In this document: positions 46,655 through 54,519 of the stretch, in pieces
Position numbering within the stretch: the first letter of the stretch is position 1
How the letters are laid out: each line of letters starts with the position of its first letter
Virus record (IMG/VR): IMGVR_UViG_3300046499_000591
Location: 34,217 to 98,216 of that record
From: a virus
DNA length: 64,000 bases
Strand: one strand, 5' to 3'
Made by a program: the position numbers and the translations under genes
The notes under the pieces: generated by a model
Database searches by the model: none
What the model saw: only the letters and a program-made list of their open reading frames with translations
What the model was told of the DNA's origin: nothing

Positions 46655-46692
46655 TGTAGCTACAGACTAAGGCGCCATGTAGCTACACGCAA
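46655..46692 (-). promoter_or_regulatory. Promoter with paired TGTAGCTACA operators
   Basis: Operators 46655-46664 and 46678-46687; minus strand TTGCGT, 17 bp, TAGTCT. Confidence 0.8.
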
Positions 46693-46699
46693 GGGGGGA

Positions 46700-47617
46700 T
46701 CAGAAGAGAACGACCTGCCCCGGCTCCGCCGGCTCCTCGAGGTCGCCGGCGTCGCCGTCGTCGACGACCGGCGCGGCCGCACGGAACGCCGCGACGACGT
46801 CCGCCGTGGTGCGCCCGGGCTCGTTGCACCAGTCGAGGACGACCGCGCGCCGGCGCTTCTTCGTCTCCCGGTCGTCGCCTGCGTCGACGGGACCGCCGGT
46901 GATGTGCTCGGCGATGAGGCGCAGCGCGCCCGGCTCCGCCGCCCGGTACGCGTCCCACCAGTCGTGACTGTCGCCCGGGTTGGGCTTCGCCGCGACGAGG
47001 GCCCGGTCGAGGGCGTGCAGCATCGTGCACGCGGCGCTGTCGGCGAACCCGGCGGGGTCGTGCGTGACGTGGCCCCGATGGTGCCCGACGCCCTCGATGT
47101 GCGCGGCCGCCCACTCGAGGACGTCACCGGCGGTCGGCAGGTACAGGCGGGCCGGGGGGCGTCCCGGCCGTGCGGCGGCCGCTGCGGCGCGTTCGGCGAG
47201 CCCGGCGGCCTCCCGGAACAGCGCGACCGCATCGGCGCCCGTACGCCCGTCCTGCATGCCCCAGGTGTGCACGACGTAGCGGCGGCGCTGGTACTCGTCC
47301 GTCCAGTCCGGGTCGTGCGTGACGGCGCCGCCGGCGGTCAGGTCGGCGAGGGTGTCGAGGGCGAGGCGCTGCGCGGCGTACAGCGCGTCGTAGTCGTACG
47401 TACGGGCGGACGCCCGCCGGCCGTCGCCGCCAGCGACGTCGAGGGCGCCGAGCATGCCCGGGCGCAGGAGTGCGGTCGTGGTCGTCGAGCCGTCGTGGCC
47501 GAACCGGTCGCCGTCGCGTCCGTCGTGGAAGCCGCGGGCCTCGATGTGCGCGGCGGCCCACTCGAGGAGGTCGTGCGCGGTGGTCGGGAGGATGGTGGAC
47601 TCGGCGCTGTAGCGCAT
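46700..47617 (-). CDS. Tandem DUF6197 protein
   Basis: 305 residues with two similar halves: LEWAAAHIEARGFHDGRDGD (about 18) and LEWAAAHIEGVGHHRGHVTH (about 175), each followed by LDTLADLTAGG / LRLIAEHITGG. The second ends CNEPGRTTADVVAAF, close to the W-N-D-x-PGRT ending of DUF6197, a family of actinobacterial accessory proteins without known function. Internal duplication is the notable feature. Second gene of the operon from 47952. Confidence 0.65.
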   Translation of the reverse strand: MRYSAESTILPTTAHDLLEWAAAHIEARGFHDGRDGDRFGHDGSTTTTALLRPGMLGALDVAGGDGRRASARTYDYDALYAAQRLALDTLADLTAGGAVTHDPDWTDEYQRRRYVVHTWGMQDGRTGADAVALFREAAGLAERAAAAAARPGRPPARLYLPTAGDVLEWAAAHIEGVGHHRGHVTHDPAGFADSAACTMLHALDRALVAAKPNPGDSHDWWDAYRAAEPGALRLIAEHITGGPVDAGDDRETKKRRRAVVLDWCNEPGRTTADVVAAFRAAAPVVDDGDAGDLEEPAEPGQVVLF

Positions 47618-47652
47618 GGGTGCCTCCGGGGCGGTGTGCGGGTGGGTGGGTT

Positions 47653-47685
47653 CTGCGCCCGACCCGGTCGAGTGGCCGGGCGCAG
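47653..47685 (-). terminator. CTCGACC-loop hairpin
   Basis: CTGCGCCCGACC, loop CGGTCGAGT, GGCCGGGCGCAG. Confidence 0.75.
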
Positions 47686-47700
47686 CGGGGGGTTGTGTGG

Positions 47701-47910
47701 TCAGGCGGCGGCGACGGCGGCGACGGCCTCGCGGCGGAGGTCGTAGCCCCAGCCCAGGAAGCCGCGGGCGTAGTCCTCGATGGGCTGGCCGGCGGTGTTG
47801 AACGCGCGGTGTGCGCCGAGGTGGGTGACGACGTAGCCCTTGCGGACGCCGGCGACGAGGACGTCGATGCGGCCGCGGCCGACGCGGCGGGTGGTGGTCT
47901 GGGTGTTCAT
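47701..47910 (-). CDS. Small basic protein
   Basis: 69 residues. TTTRRVGRGRIDVLVAGVRK, YVVTHLGAHRAFNTAGQP. Beta strands with basic residues, Ala-rich helical end. GGGAG upstream. Confidence 0.55.
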   Translation of the reverse strand: MNTQTTTRRVGRGRIDVLVAGVRKGYVVTHLGAHRAFNTAGQPIEDYARGFLGWGYDLRREAVAAVAAA

Positions 47911-47951
47911 GTCGTCTCCCGTGGGTCGGCGGGCGGCCGTTCCGCCCTGCG

Positions 47952-47989
47952 TGTAGCTACAGACTATGCCGTCGTGTAGCTACACGCAA
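47952..47989 (-). promoter_or_regulatory. Promoter with paired TGTAGCTACA operators
   Basis: Operators 47952-47961 and 47975-47984; minus strand TTGCGT, 17 bp, TAGTCT-like box. Confidence 0.8.
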
Positions 47990-48009
47990 GGGGGTTTGCA
48001 CTGATGGGA

Positions 48010-48044
48010 GCCGCGTCCGGCCCGGTCGAGTGGTCGGGCGCGGC
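48010..48044 (-). terminator. CTCGACC-loop hairpin
   Basis: GCCGCGTCCGGC and GTCGGGCGCGGC around CCGGTCGAGTG. Confidence 0.7.
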
Positions 48045-48049
48045 GGGGG

Positions 48050-48598
48050 TTACGGCTGGACGACGGCGAGGCGGGAGACGTACCGCTGCGTGAGGCCGGC
48101 GTGCCACGCCATCAGCTGGGCGTCCTCCCGGCTGGCGAACTCCAGCCCGTCGTACATCGGGTGACGGACGACCAGGCCCGTGCCGCCGAGCGGGTTGGGC
48201 AGGGACTCGTCGATGAGGCTGACGTTGAGGCGCGCGCCGGCGATGTTCGACCCGGTGACGTAGGAGACGCCCCACTTGGTCGCGGCGACCGTGACGACGT
48301 CGGCCGCCCACAGTCCGGGCCGGCGGGCCGCGACGGCGGCCGCCAGGGTCGCGGCGAGCCAGTAGTCGAACGCGTCGCCGCGGTCGTCGCGGAACATCCG
48401 CAGCGCGGTGCCGAGGTTGTCGGCGACGGGCCGCTCGTAGTCGCGGCCGTAGGTGACGAACGGCAGCAGCTCCTCGCGGATGACGTGGATGAACTCGGCG
48501 CGGGTGATGACGCCCTCCCGGCTGGGCGCGGCGACCTCGAGGGGGAGGGTGCGCCACCACTGGGCCAGGTGTATCTGCGTCTCGTGTGCTCCGAACAT
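48050..48598 (-). CDS. Hypothetical protein
   Basis: 182 residues. IHLAQWWRTLPLEVAAPSRE, FIHVIREELLPFVTYGRDYE, MFRDDRGDAFDYWLAATLAA, EFASREDAQLMAWHAGLTQR. Mixed fold, no family recognised. GGAGG upstream. Monocistronic. Confidence 0.6.
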   Translation of the reverse strand: MFGAHETQIHLAQWWRTLPLEVAAPSREGVITRAEFIHVIREELLPFVTYGRDYERPVADNLGTALRMFRDDRGDAFDYWLAATLAAAVAARRPGLWAADVVTVAATKWGVSYVTGSNIAGARLNVSLIDESLPNPLGGTGLVVRHPMYDGLEFASREDAQLMAWHAGLTQRYVSRLAVVQP

Positions 48599-48637
48599 GC
48601 GGGACCTCCGGGGAGGTTGGGGCGACCGTTCCGCCCG

Positions 48638-48676
48638 TGTAGCTACAGACTAAGGAAGCTATGTAGCTACACGCAA
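48638..48676 (-). promoter_or_regulatory. Promoter with paired TGTAGCTACA operators
   Basis: Operators 48638-48647 and 48662-48671, 24 bp apart; minus strand TTGCGT, 18 bp, TAGTCT. Confidence 0.8.
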
Positions 48677-48717
48677 GGCGAGTTCGGGCAGGTCAGCGCT
48701 GGTTTTCCGGGGAACGC

Positions 48718-48754
48718 GCGACGCCCCCGCCAGGTCGAGGGGCGGGGGCGTCGC
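48718..48754 (-). terminator. CTCGACC-loop hairpin
   Basis: GCGACGCCCCCGCC, loop AGGTCGAGG, GGCGGGGGCGTCGC. Confidence 0.8.
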
Positions 48755-48784
48755 GGGGGGGGTGTCGGAACACAAGGGGGGTGA

Positions 48785-49579
48785 TCAGCGGCCGGAGACG
48801 TCACCCATCCACACCGAGCAGCCGTGGGTGTCCATGTCGGCCTTGTCGCGCTCGAACAACGGCAGCGCGCGGCGTACGACCCGCCAGAATTCCGGGCCGT
48901 GCGGCCGTCCGCCCGGGCGGGTGGCGTGGGCCAGCTCGTGCACGAGTACGTACGTGGCCATGGACGTCGGAAGCTGGAGCGCCTGCCATGCGAGGGTGAC
49001 GCGGTGCGGGGTGTGCGCGTACACGCCCCACCGCTTCCGCCCGATGTCCGCGACGCGCAGCGCCGGCATCTCCGCCCCGTACTGCATGCGCGACCACCAC
49101 GCCGGCGCCTGCTCCTCGAGCCACGCCGTGCCCTCGCGGCAGTACCAGTCGATGATCGGCCGGCCGCCGTGGCGCTCGAGGTCGGCGCGGTCGGCGTGCA
49201 TCCAGTGGCCGAAGCCGTCCCGTACGCGCTCCACCGGGCCGTGCCCGTCGATGATGCGGAGGCGCGCCGACCGGCCGAGCCATTCGAAGCCCTCCCCGTT
49301 CACCAAGTCCTTGACCGGGTGCGCGGGCGCGAACTTCTGGGCGTCGACGAGGGCGCCGACGATGCGGTCGCGCATGCGTCGCACGCCGGCGGCGACGTCG
49401 TCCGGCTGCGCGCCGGCGGGGACGGCAAGGGTGACGGCCTTCCCGCCCGGCTCGATGGTGGCGCCGAGCGTCCGCCGGCGGGCACTGACGCGGACGTTGA
49501 CGGCGTACGCGGTGAGGAGGCCGGCCTCCTCGAGGGCGGCCTTGATCTGGTCGGCCAGGGGCGCGGTTGCGGTGGTCAC
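48785..49579 (-). CDS. YgjP/SprT-like zinc metallopeptidase
   Basis: 264 residues from GTG 49579. MATYVLVHELAHATRPGGRP then HGPEFWRVV is the HExxH zinc motif with the third ligand region typical of YgjP (DUF45). RKRWGVYAHTPHRVTLAWQA before it matches the family's substrate strand. The N-terminal 60 residues are extra. Pairing with the upstream LPD29-like gene recalls anti-restriction ArdC-type proteins, which join DNA-binding and metallopeptidase parts; that link is inference. Confidence 0.75.
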   Translation of the reverse strand: MTTATAPLADQIKAALEEAGLLTAYAVNVRVSARRRTLGATIEPGGKAVTLAVPAGAQPDDVAAGVRRMRDRIVGALVDAQKFAPAHPVKDLVNGEGFEWLGRSARLRIIDGHGPVERVRDGFGHWMHADRADLERHGGRPIIDWYCREGTAWLEEQAPAWWSRMQYGAEMPALRVADIGRKRWGVYAHTPHRVTLAWQALQLPTSMATYVLVHELAHATRPGGRPHGPEFWRVVRRALPLFERDKADMDTHGCSVWMGDVSGR

Positions 49580-49666
49580 GTGCGGTGTCCCTTCGGGGGT
49601 GCAGGGGGACGGCCGGCCCGGTGGGGCCGGGGCCGGCCGTGGGTGGGGTTGTACGGGGCTCACGGG

Positions 49667-49705
49667 GCCGCAGCCGCGGCCAGGTCGAGGGGCCGGGTCT
49701 GCGGC
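49667..49705 (-). terminator. CTCGACC-loop hairpin
   Basis: GCCGCAGCCGCGGCC, loop AGGTCGAGG, GGCCGGGTCTGCGGC with mismatches. Confidence 0.7.
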
Positions 49706-49719
49706 GGTCAGCGGGCCGT

Positions 49720-50415
49720 TCAGCCGCGGGGGCGCTCGGTCCAGTCCACTTCCACGTGCCCGTAGTAGTTGACGTGGAAGTAGTCGACGCTCGAGTCGCT
49801 GCCGTCGAAGTTGTAGGCGCCGTGGATCTCGGAGAGGGCGTCGATGATGCCGCGGAGCTGCACCCCGGGGACCCACACCGTCTGGCCCGGGCGGTACGGG
49901 TCACGCTGCTCGACGTAACCCCAGCCCTGCTCCGGGAGGTTGTAGATGCGGACGTCGATGGCGTTTCCGTGGCGGGCGCGGACGGAGACCTTCATCCCCT
50001 TCGGCATGGTGGCGAGCGGGGCGAGCGGGTCGACGAGGGCGACGGCCGCGCCGGTCGCGAGCTTGTCGTCGACCTTGCGGGCGAGCTTGATGTCCTCGCG
50101 GATGCGCTTGGCGATCTCGACGACGGACAGGTTCTTGACCTCCTCGTACCGGGAGCCGTACCAGACCTCCGGCAGCCGGTAGCCGTGCCAGACGGCGGCC
50201 TTACCGTCCGCCTCGGTGACCTGGCCGGCCTCCTTCGCCGCGGCGACGGCCCGGTCGAGCATGCGGCCGGCGGCGGCCTTCTCGCCCTCGCCGGTCCGCG
50301 CGTGGAAGTACAGGTTCTCGAGGATCCAGACCTTCTTCATGGCGCGGTCCGTCGGCTCCCGCTTCACGTCGGTGATGCGGGTCCGGGTCTCGGGGGCCTC
50401 GGTGGTGGTGCTCAT
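49720..50415 (-). CDS. LPD29-like protein with DUF2786-like N-terminus
   Basis: 231 residues. KKVWILENLYFHARTGEGEK, AAAGRMLDRAVAAAKEAGQV (DUF2786-like helices), then VVEIAKRIREDIKLARKVDD, GMKVSVRARHGNAIDVRIYN and ALSEIHGAYNFDGSDSSVDY, like large-polyvalent-protein domain 29 (SVR...I-x-V...FD-x-x-x-D). Such domains occur in mobile-element proteins thought to counter host defence. Operon with the metallopeptidase. Confidence 0.55.
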   Translation of the reverse strand: MSTTTEAPETRTRITDVKREPTDRAMKKVWILENLYFHARTGEGEKAAAGRMLDRAVAAAKEAGQVTEADGKAAVWHGYRLPEVWYGSRYEEVKNLSVVEIAKRIREDIKLARKVDDKLATGAAVALVDPLAPLATMPKGMKVSVRARHGNAIDVRIYNLPEQGWGYVEQRDPYRPGQTVWVPGVQLRGIIDALSEIHGAYNFDGSDSSVDYFHVNYYGHVEVDWTERPRG

Positions 50416-50455
50416 CGGTGGTGTTCCCGTCTGGTCAGGGGCTTTCGCCGTGGCG

Positions 50456-50493
50456 TGTAGCTACAGACTAAGCCAATGTGTAGCTACACGCAA
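50456..50493 (-). promoter_or_regulatory. Promoter with paired TGTAGCTACA operators
   Basis: Operators 50456-50465 and 50479-50488; minus strand TTGCGT, 17 bp, TAGTCT. Confidence 0.8.
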
Positions 50494-50513
50494 GACTAGG
50501 ACGGGAAGGAAAA

Positions 50514-50545
50514 GGCCGCCCCGGCGTCGGAACGTCGGGGCGGCC
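50514..50545 (-). terminator. GC hairpin (variant loop)
   Basis: GGCCGCCCCG and CGGGGCGGCC arms; loop does not carry CTCGACC. Confidence 0.65.
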
Positions 50546-50564
50546 GCGATGGGGTGAGGGCGCG

Positions 50565-50795
50565 TCACGCCTCGGAGACGGTGACGCCGGCCCGGTGGTC
50601 CGTGACGTCCTCCTCCGAGCCCCACGAGTAGCGCACCGTCACCCGGCCGGTGAAGTACTCGCCGGTCGAGTCGTCGCCCCACGGCTCCGACGCGATGCGC
50701 ACGAACTTGACGGGGAGGTTGTCGTCGACCATCAGGTCGTCGCCCTCCTGGACGACGTGGCGGTCGCTGTTGCGGGTGGCCTTCCAGCCGCGCAT
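50565..50795 (-). CDS. Small acidic beta-rich protein
   Basis: 76 residues from ATG 50795. GWKATRNSDRHVVQEGDDLM, VKFVRIASEPWGDDSTGEYF, TGRVTVRYSWGSEEDVTDH. Small barrel likely. GAGAGGA upstream. Confidence 0.55.
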   Translation of the reverse strand: MRGWKATRNSDRHVVQEGDDLMVDDNLPVKFVRIASEPWGDDSTGEYFTGRVTVRYSWGSEEDVTDHRAGVTVSEA

Positions 50796-50852
50796 GGGCT
50801 TGGTCCTCTCTCGGGGTCTCACGGGGCATTGTGGGGTGGAGCGTTGGGGGGT

Positions 50853-50887
50853 GGGGGCCCCGGCCCGGTCGAGTGGCCGGGGCCCCC
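50853..50887 (-). terminator. CTCGACC-loop hairpin
   Basis: GGGGGCCCCGGCC, loop CGGTCGAGT, GGCCGGGGCCCCC. Confidence 0.8.
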
Positions 50888-50896
50888 TACGGGCCG

Positions 50897-51550
50897 TCAG
50901 GCCGCTGCGGGCTCCGCGTCCAGCGCGGTCACGTGGTCGAGACCGACGTGAATGGCGCACGGCCACCACTCGCCGATGCGGTAGAGCGCGTATCCGTCAC
51001 AGTCGAGGTCGCACTCCTCGGTCCGGTAGCAGGACTCGACGCGGAAGGTGCCGCCGGACAGCTGAGCGAGCGAGCCGTGGTACCGGACCACCGTGCCGTT
51101 CTCCAGCCACACCGGGCGCACCGGCTTCGGGGCCTTGTACGGCTCGGGCTCGACGTCGACCGGGAGGCCCTGGCCGGCCGTCTGGCGGGCGAAGACGACC
51201 TGGGCCGCGCCGTTGCGCAGGTTGGCGGACCAGCCGGCGGAGAAGAAGTCATCGTTCTCCGCGTCGTACCACTCGACGTGAACGCGGGTGCCGTAGCCCT
51301 GGAGGAGCACGCCGACGACGCCGGCCTCGGGGTGGACGACCCGCCAGCCCCGCATGGTGAGGAGGAACTGCTCCTCGTTCCAGCCGCGGGTGTTGAGGGC
51401 GGCGGAGGCCCACTCCCACTCGGACAGCTCGGGGGGAAGCATGCCCTCGAGCGTCACGGTGACGTCGCCGAGGTGGCGGAGGACCATCTCGCCCGCGGCG
51501 TCCCGCTCGCCGGCGGTGACGTTGCGGGTGGTGAAGGTGTAGTTCTTCAT
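50897..51550 (-). CDS. Hypothetical protein
   Basis: 217 residues. NVTAGERDAAGEMVLRHLGD, WNEEQFLLTMRGWRVVHPEA, YGTRVHVEWYDAENDDFFSA, VESCYRTEECDLDCDGYALY (Cys cluster). No family recognised. GGAGG upstream. Confidence 0.6.
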   Translation of the reverse strand: MKNYTFTTRNVTAGERDAAGEMVLRHLGDVTVTLEGMLPPELSEWEWASAALNTRGWNEEQFLLTMRGWRVVHPEAGVVGVLLQGYGTRVHVEWYDAENDDFFSAGWSANLRNGAAQVVFARQTAGQGLPVDVEPEPYKAPKPVRPVWLENGTVVRYHGSLAQLSGGTFRVESCYRTEECDLDCDGYALYRIGEWWPCAIHVGLDHVTALDAEPAAA

Positions 51551-51594
51551 GATGGCCTCCGGGGAGGTTGGTGGTGCGGGTCCGTCCCGCTCCG

Positions 51595-51633
51595 TGTAGC
51601 TACAGCTTGCCCCGAGCGTGTAGCTACACGCAA
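51595..51633 (-). promoter_or_regulatory. Promoter with paired TGTAGCTACA operators
   Basis: Operators 51595-51604 and 51619-51628, 24 bp apart; minus strand TTGCGT and CAAGCT at 18 bp. Confidence 0.75.
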
Positions 51634-51657
51634 GGGGGTTGGCCAGGGAAAAGAAGA

Positions 51658-51690
51658 ATCCGCCCCGGCGGTGTCGTTGCCGGGGCGGAT
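51658..51690 (-). terminator. GC hairpin (variant loop)
   Basis: ATCCGCCCCGGC, loop GGTGTCGTT, GCCGGGGCGGAT. Confidence 0.7.
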
Positions 51691-51696
51691 CGTGGG

Positions 51697-52017
51697 TCAG
51701 CGGGTGTCGGTGGCCGGCGTGCCGTGCCCCTCGTGGTGGTGGTCGGTCTGGCACGCGCGGCACCGGGGCCGGTGACACACCCGGCATCGGGTGTCGGCCG
51801 GCCCGCGGCAGCCGGCGCACTCGTCGGGGAGTTCGTCGACGAACGCGGCCTTCGTACGCCAGACCCCGAGGCACCCGGGCGCGGTACACCGGACCTCGGA
51901 ATAGTCGGACGGGGTCACTCGGTAGCCGTTGAACGCCGACTGGTTGTGCCGGCGCTGGGAGACGACCCAGTGCGGCCGGTGCGCCCGGCGGTCCTTGCAG
52001 GGGTTGCCGCTGCTCAT
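51697..52017 (-). CDS. Small zinc-finger protein
   Basis: 106 residues from ATG 52017 (GAAGGA upstream). CTAPGCLGVWRTKAAF, CAGCRGPADTRCRVCHRPRC and a His-rich end (CQTDHHHEGHG): a B-box/treble-clef-like set of two zinc sites. Second gene of the operon from 52818. Confidence 0.55.
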   Translation of the reverse strand: MSSGNPCKDRRAHRPHWVVSQRRHNQSAFNGYRVTPSDYSEVRCTAPGCLGVWRTKAAFVDELPDECAGCRGPADTRCRVCHRPRCRACQTDHHHEGHGTPATDTR

Positions 52018-52041
52018 GCGGATCCTTCCGTGAAGTCGGGT

Positions 52042-52073
52042 GCGCCCCGGCCAGGTCGAGGGGCCGGGGCGCG
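52042..52073 (-). terminator. CTCGACC-loop hairpin
   Basis: GCGCCCCGGCC, loop AGGTCGAGG, GGCCGGGGCGC. Confidence 0.8.
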
Positions 52074-52088
52074 CCGTGGGGTGGTGGG

Positions 52089-52784
52089 TCAGGCGCCGGC
52101 GGCCTTGCGGGCGCGGGCGGTGGCGCGGTTCTCGCGGTATCCGATGCACGTCCGGCAGGTGATGTCTCCGGCGTTGACGAACCGGTACTTCGTCAGGCGG
52201 CTGTTCTGGCCCATGGTCCGGCACAGCGGGTAGACGTTGCGGTCGTCGTCGTCCTGGCCCGCCGTGGTGTGGATCTCGCCGCCGTTGACGGCGATGCACA
52301 TGAAGAGGGTGTCCTCGTCGGGGATGACGATGTTGTCGCGCCAGTCGACGTTCAGGGCCTCCCGCCAGGCGCGGGCGGCAGTGAGGCGACCCTCGGCGTG
52401 CATGCGGGCGGCGTGCGCGGCGACGTTGGCCTTCCGGTCGGCGGGCAGCACGTTGTAGTTGTAGCGGTCGTTCCGGTTGCTGGGCTCGGTCATCCCGCGC
52501 GGGCCGACGGGCCGGTACAGGCGGCCGATCGCTTCGCCGGCCTCCTCCTTGGTGGCGAAGAAGCCGACCATGCCGTCCTTGGCGCGGCCCTTCGGGGACC
52601 AGGCGGCGAAGTTCCCGCGGGGCAGGTTGGCGGCGGTCTCGTCGATGAGGCTCCCGATGTGCTTCTGGTCGAGCCACACGTCGTAGTGGGGGCGGTCGCC
52701 GTCCTGGGTGATGACGACGACACCAGCCGCCGCGGCGGTGACCTCGGCCGGCAGTTCCTCGTCGTACTCCTGGGTGGTGTTCAT
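52089..52784 (-). CDS. Hypothetical protein
   Basis: 231 residues. VVVITQDGDRPHYDVWLDQK, FAAWSPKGRAKDGMVGFFAT, MCIAVNGGEIHTTAGQDDDD, ITCRTCIGYRENRATARARK with a CxxC. Mixed fold, no family recognised. Ribosome site GGACACC weak. First gene behind 52818. Confidence 0.55.
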   Translation of the reverse strand: MNTTQEYDEELPAEVTAAAAGVVVITQDGDRPHYDVWLDQKHIGSLIDETAANLPRGNFAAWSPKGRAKDGMVGFFATKEEAGEAIGRLYRPVGPRGMTEPSNRNDRYNYNVLPADRKANVAAHAARMHAEGRLTAARAWREALNVDWRDNIVIPDEDTLFMCIAVNGGEIHTTAGQDDDDRNVYPLCRTMGQNSRLTKYRFVNAGDITCRTCIGYRENRATARARKAAGA

Positions 52785-52817
52785 GGTGTCCTCTCTCCGG
52801 CCGCCCCGTGCGGTCCG

Positions 52818-52855
52818 TGTAGCTACACTCTAGGGTGTTGTGTAGCTACACGCAA
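52818..52855 (-). promoter_or_regulatory. Promoter with paired TGTAGCTACA operators
   Basis: Operators 52818-52827 and 52841-52850, 23 bp apart; minus strand TTGCGT, 17 bp, TAGAGT. Confidence 0.8.
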
Positions 52856-52878
52856 GCCTCTTGGTCTGGGAAACGAGA

Positions 52879-52909
52879 AACGCCCCGGCAGGTCGAGAGC
52901 CGGGGCGTT
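52879..52909 (-). terminator. CTCGACC-loop hairpin
   Basis: AACGCCCCGGC, loop AGGTCGAGA, GCCGGGGCGTT. Confidence 0.8.
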
Positions 52910-52926
52910 CCTGGTGCGCTGTTCGA

Positions 52927-53178
52927 TCAGCGGCGCGTCTTGGTCACGGTCGTCGAGCGACGTGTCGTCGTCGAGCCGCTGCGCCTGGTGGTGGTCGTCG
53001 ACCGGGTCGTCTTCCGCGTCGTCGAACCGTGCACGGTCCCGGCGTGGGGGTGGTGATGGTCGATGACCACCACGGACGGCGACGGCGTACCGGATGCGGC
53101 CGGGTCACACGAGGCGACCATGGCGACGATCGCGACGGTGCCGACCATGCCGGCGATGAGGGCTATGTAGGGCTTCAC
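52927..53178 (-). CDS. Small lipoprotein with Thr/Arg-rich tail
   Basis: 83 residues from GTG 53178 (AGGAG upstream). Signal YIALIAGMVGTVAIVAMVAS followed by Cys (lipobox VAS-C); mature part has HHHPHAG and then a Thr/Arg repeat region (TTRKTTRSTTTTRRSG). Likely exported and membrane-bound. Role unknown; surface exclusion is one option for an element-borne lipoprotein. Confidence 0.55.
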   Translation of the reverse strand: MKPYIALIAGMVGTVAIVAMVASCDPAASGTPSPSVVVIDHHHPHAGTVHGSTTRKTTRSTTTTRRSGSTTTRRSTTVTKTRR

Positions 53179-53229
53179 TGGATCAATTCTCCTGACGGGT
53201 CGGACAGTTACCGGGTGCCGGCCGGGCCC

Positions 53230-53640
53230 TCACGCGATGGACTTCTGCACCGTCGTGGCGACGCGCACGTCGCGCTGCGCCTCGCCGATGAGGTGGAGGA
53301 GGTCGGCGCCGGCGTGGGTGTCGTACTCGATGTCGTACACCGCGTCGCTACGGAGGATCGAGACCAGGCGCTCGGCCTTCGCGAGCCCCGCGGCCGCGGC
53401 GTCCAGGGCCTCGGCGAGTTCGGCGCGCAGCCGTTCGCACGCCTCGCCGTGCAACACCTCGGCCTCGGCGCGCTCGTACAGCCGGTGCGCGCGCTCGATG
53501 TCGCCGAGCTGCTTCTCGAGGCGCTCGCACAGCGCGTAGCGGTCGGCGGCCGGCGTGGCCGCGATGAGGCGGAGGAGGCCGACCTCGTCGGTGGGGATCG
53601 GTTCGGGGGTGGTCGGCGGGCGGAGTGCAGCAGCGGACAT
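53230..53640 (-). CDS. Coiled-coil hypothetical protein
   Basis: 136 residues. LCERLEKQLGDIERAHRLYE, ACERLRAELAEALDAAAAGL, ending DLLHLIGEAQRDVRVATTV. Long heptad helices. Ribosome site GGGAA. No family recognised. Confidence 0.55.
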   Translation of the reverse strand: MSAAALRPPTTPEPIPTDEVGLLRLIAATPAADRYALCERLEKQLGDIERAHRLYERAEAEVLHGEACERLRAELAEALDAAAAGLAKAERLVSILRSDAVYDIEYDTHAGADLLHLIGEAQRDVRVATTVQKSIA

Positions 53641-53660
53641 GACGGGTTCCCTTCGGTGGG

Positions 53661-53687
53661 GGCCGGCCGCCGGGGTGGCGGCCGGCC
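53661..53687 (-). terminator. GC hairpin upstream of coiled-coil gene
   Basis: GGCCGGCCGCC, loop GGGGT, GGCGGCCGGCC; tandem with the next hairpin. Confidence 0.6.
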
Positions 53688-53696
53688 GGGGTGGGG

Positions 53697-53723
53697 GCCC
53701 GGGCCGGGTCGAGCGGCCCGGGC
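53697..53723 (-). terminator. CTCGACC-loop hairpin
   Basis: GCCCGGGCC, loop GGGTCGAGC, GGCCCGGGC, four bases from the stop of the next gene. Confidence 0.75.
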
Positions 53724-53726
53724 GGG

Positions 53727-54428
53727 TCAGCGGGTGGTGTCGACGGGCTGGCCGGTGACGTCGACCGCCGGGCCGCGGGAGACCAGCTCGACCACGTCGC
53801 CGGGCGACTTGGTGAAGACGAAGTAGCCGGGGTGTTCGCCGGCCGGCGGGACGGTGTGGACCCGCAGGTAGTTACCGGCGTGGAGGTACTCGACCTTCCA
53901 CACCATCCGCGTCGCCCCGTGCAGGTCGATACGGGCCCCGGAGCGCAGCGTGTGGGCGGCGACAGGCCCGTGGTCGACGTTGGTTCGCTTCGCCGTGGCC
54001 GACGTGGGGAGCATGGTGTGGGTCAGTCGGATCTCGACCGCCCGCAGTTCGAAGCCGGGCTCGGCGAGGGCCTGCATGTCGGTGATGTAGCCGGCCACAT
54101 CGTCCGCGGTGTTGAGCAAGGCCGAGGTGGCGTGGCCCTTCCAATCGCCGCCGGCCATCCGCCACCGGATCACGTACGACACGTCGTCGCGGAGGACTTC
54201 GCGGTGCCGGTCGTGCACGTACTCGGGGCCGAGTCCGTATGAGGTGGCGCAGCGGAGGGCGCGGTCGTAGTCGTGGAAGCCGATCCATTCCCGCTCGTCG
54301 GGGCCGATGGCGACCGCCCATCGGGACAGCGGTGCTTCGTCATCGGTGAGGGCGTCGGCCCAGGCGGCGGCGATGTTCTGCGTGAGTGCCGTGTTCGGCT
54401 CGCTCGCGTCGGGGTTGGTGGTGTCCAT
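53727..54428 (-). CDS. Hypothetical protein
   Basis: 233 residues. DERE-WIGFHDYDRALRCATS region, then YVIRWRMAGGDWKGHATSAL, FELRAVEIRLTHTMLPTSAT, VVELVSRGPAVDVTGQPV. Two beta-rich segments. GAAGGAG upstream. No family recognised. First gene of a three-gene operon. Confidence 0.6.
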   Translation of the reverse strand: MDTTNPDASEPNTALTQNIAAAWADALTDDEAPLSRWAVAIGPDEREWIGFHDYDRALRCATSYGLGPEYVHDRHREVLRDDVSYVIRWRMAGGDWKGHATSALLNTADDVAGYITDMQALAEPGFELRAVEIRLTHTMLPTSATAKRTNVDHGPVAAHTLRSGARIDLHGATRMVWKVEYLHAGNYLRVHTVPPAGEHPGYFVFTKSPGDVVELVSRGPAVDVTGQPVDTTR

Positions 54429-54459
54429 CGGTGGTACTCCTTCACTCCGGTCCGGTGTG

Positions 54460-54497
54460 TGTAGCTACATGATATGGGGATGTGTAGCTACACGCAA
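54460..54497 (-). promoter_or_regulatory. Promoter with paired TGTAGCTACA operators
   Basis: Operators 54460-54469 and 54483-54492; minus strand TTGCGT, 17 bp, TATCAT. Confidence 0.8.
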
Positions 54498-54519
54498 GAG
54501 GGTTCGCCTGGAAAAACAG

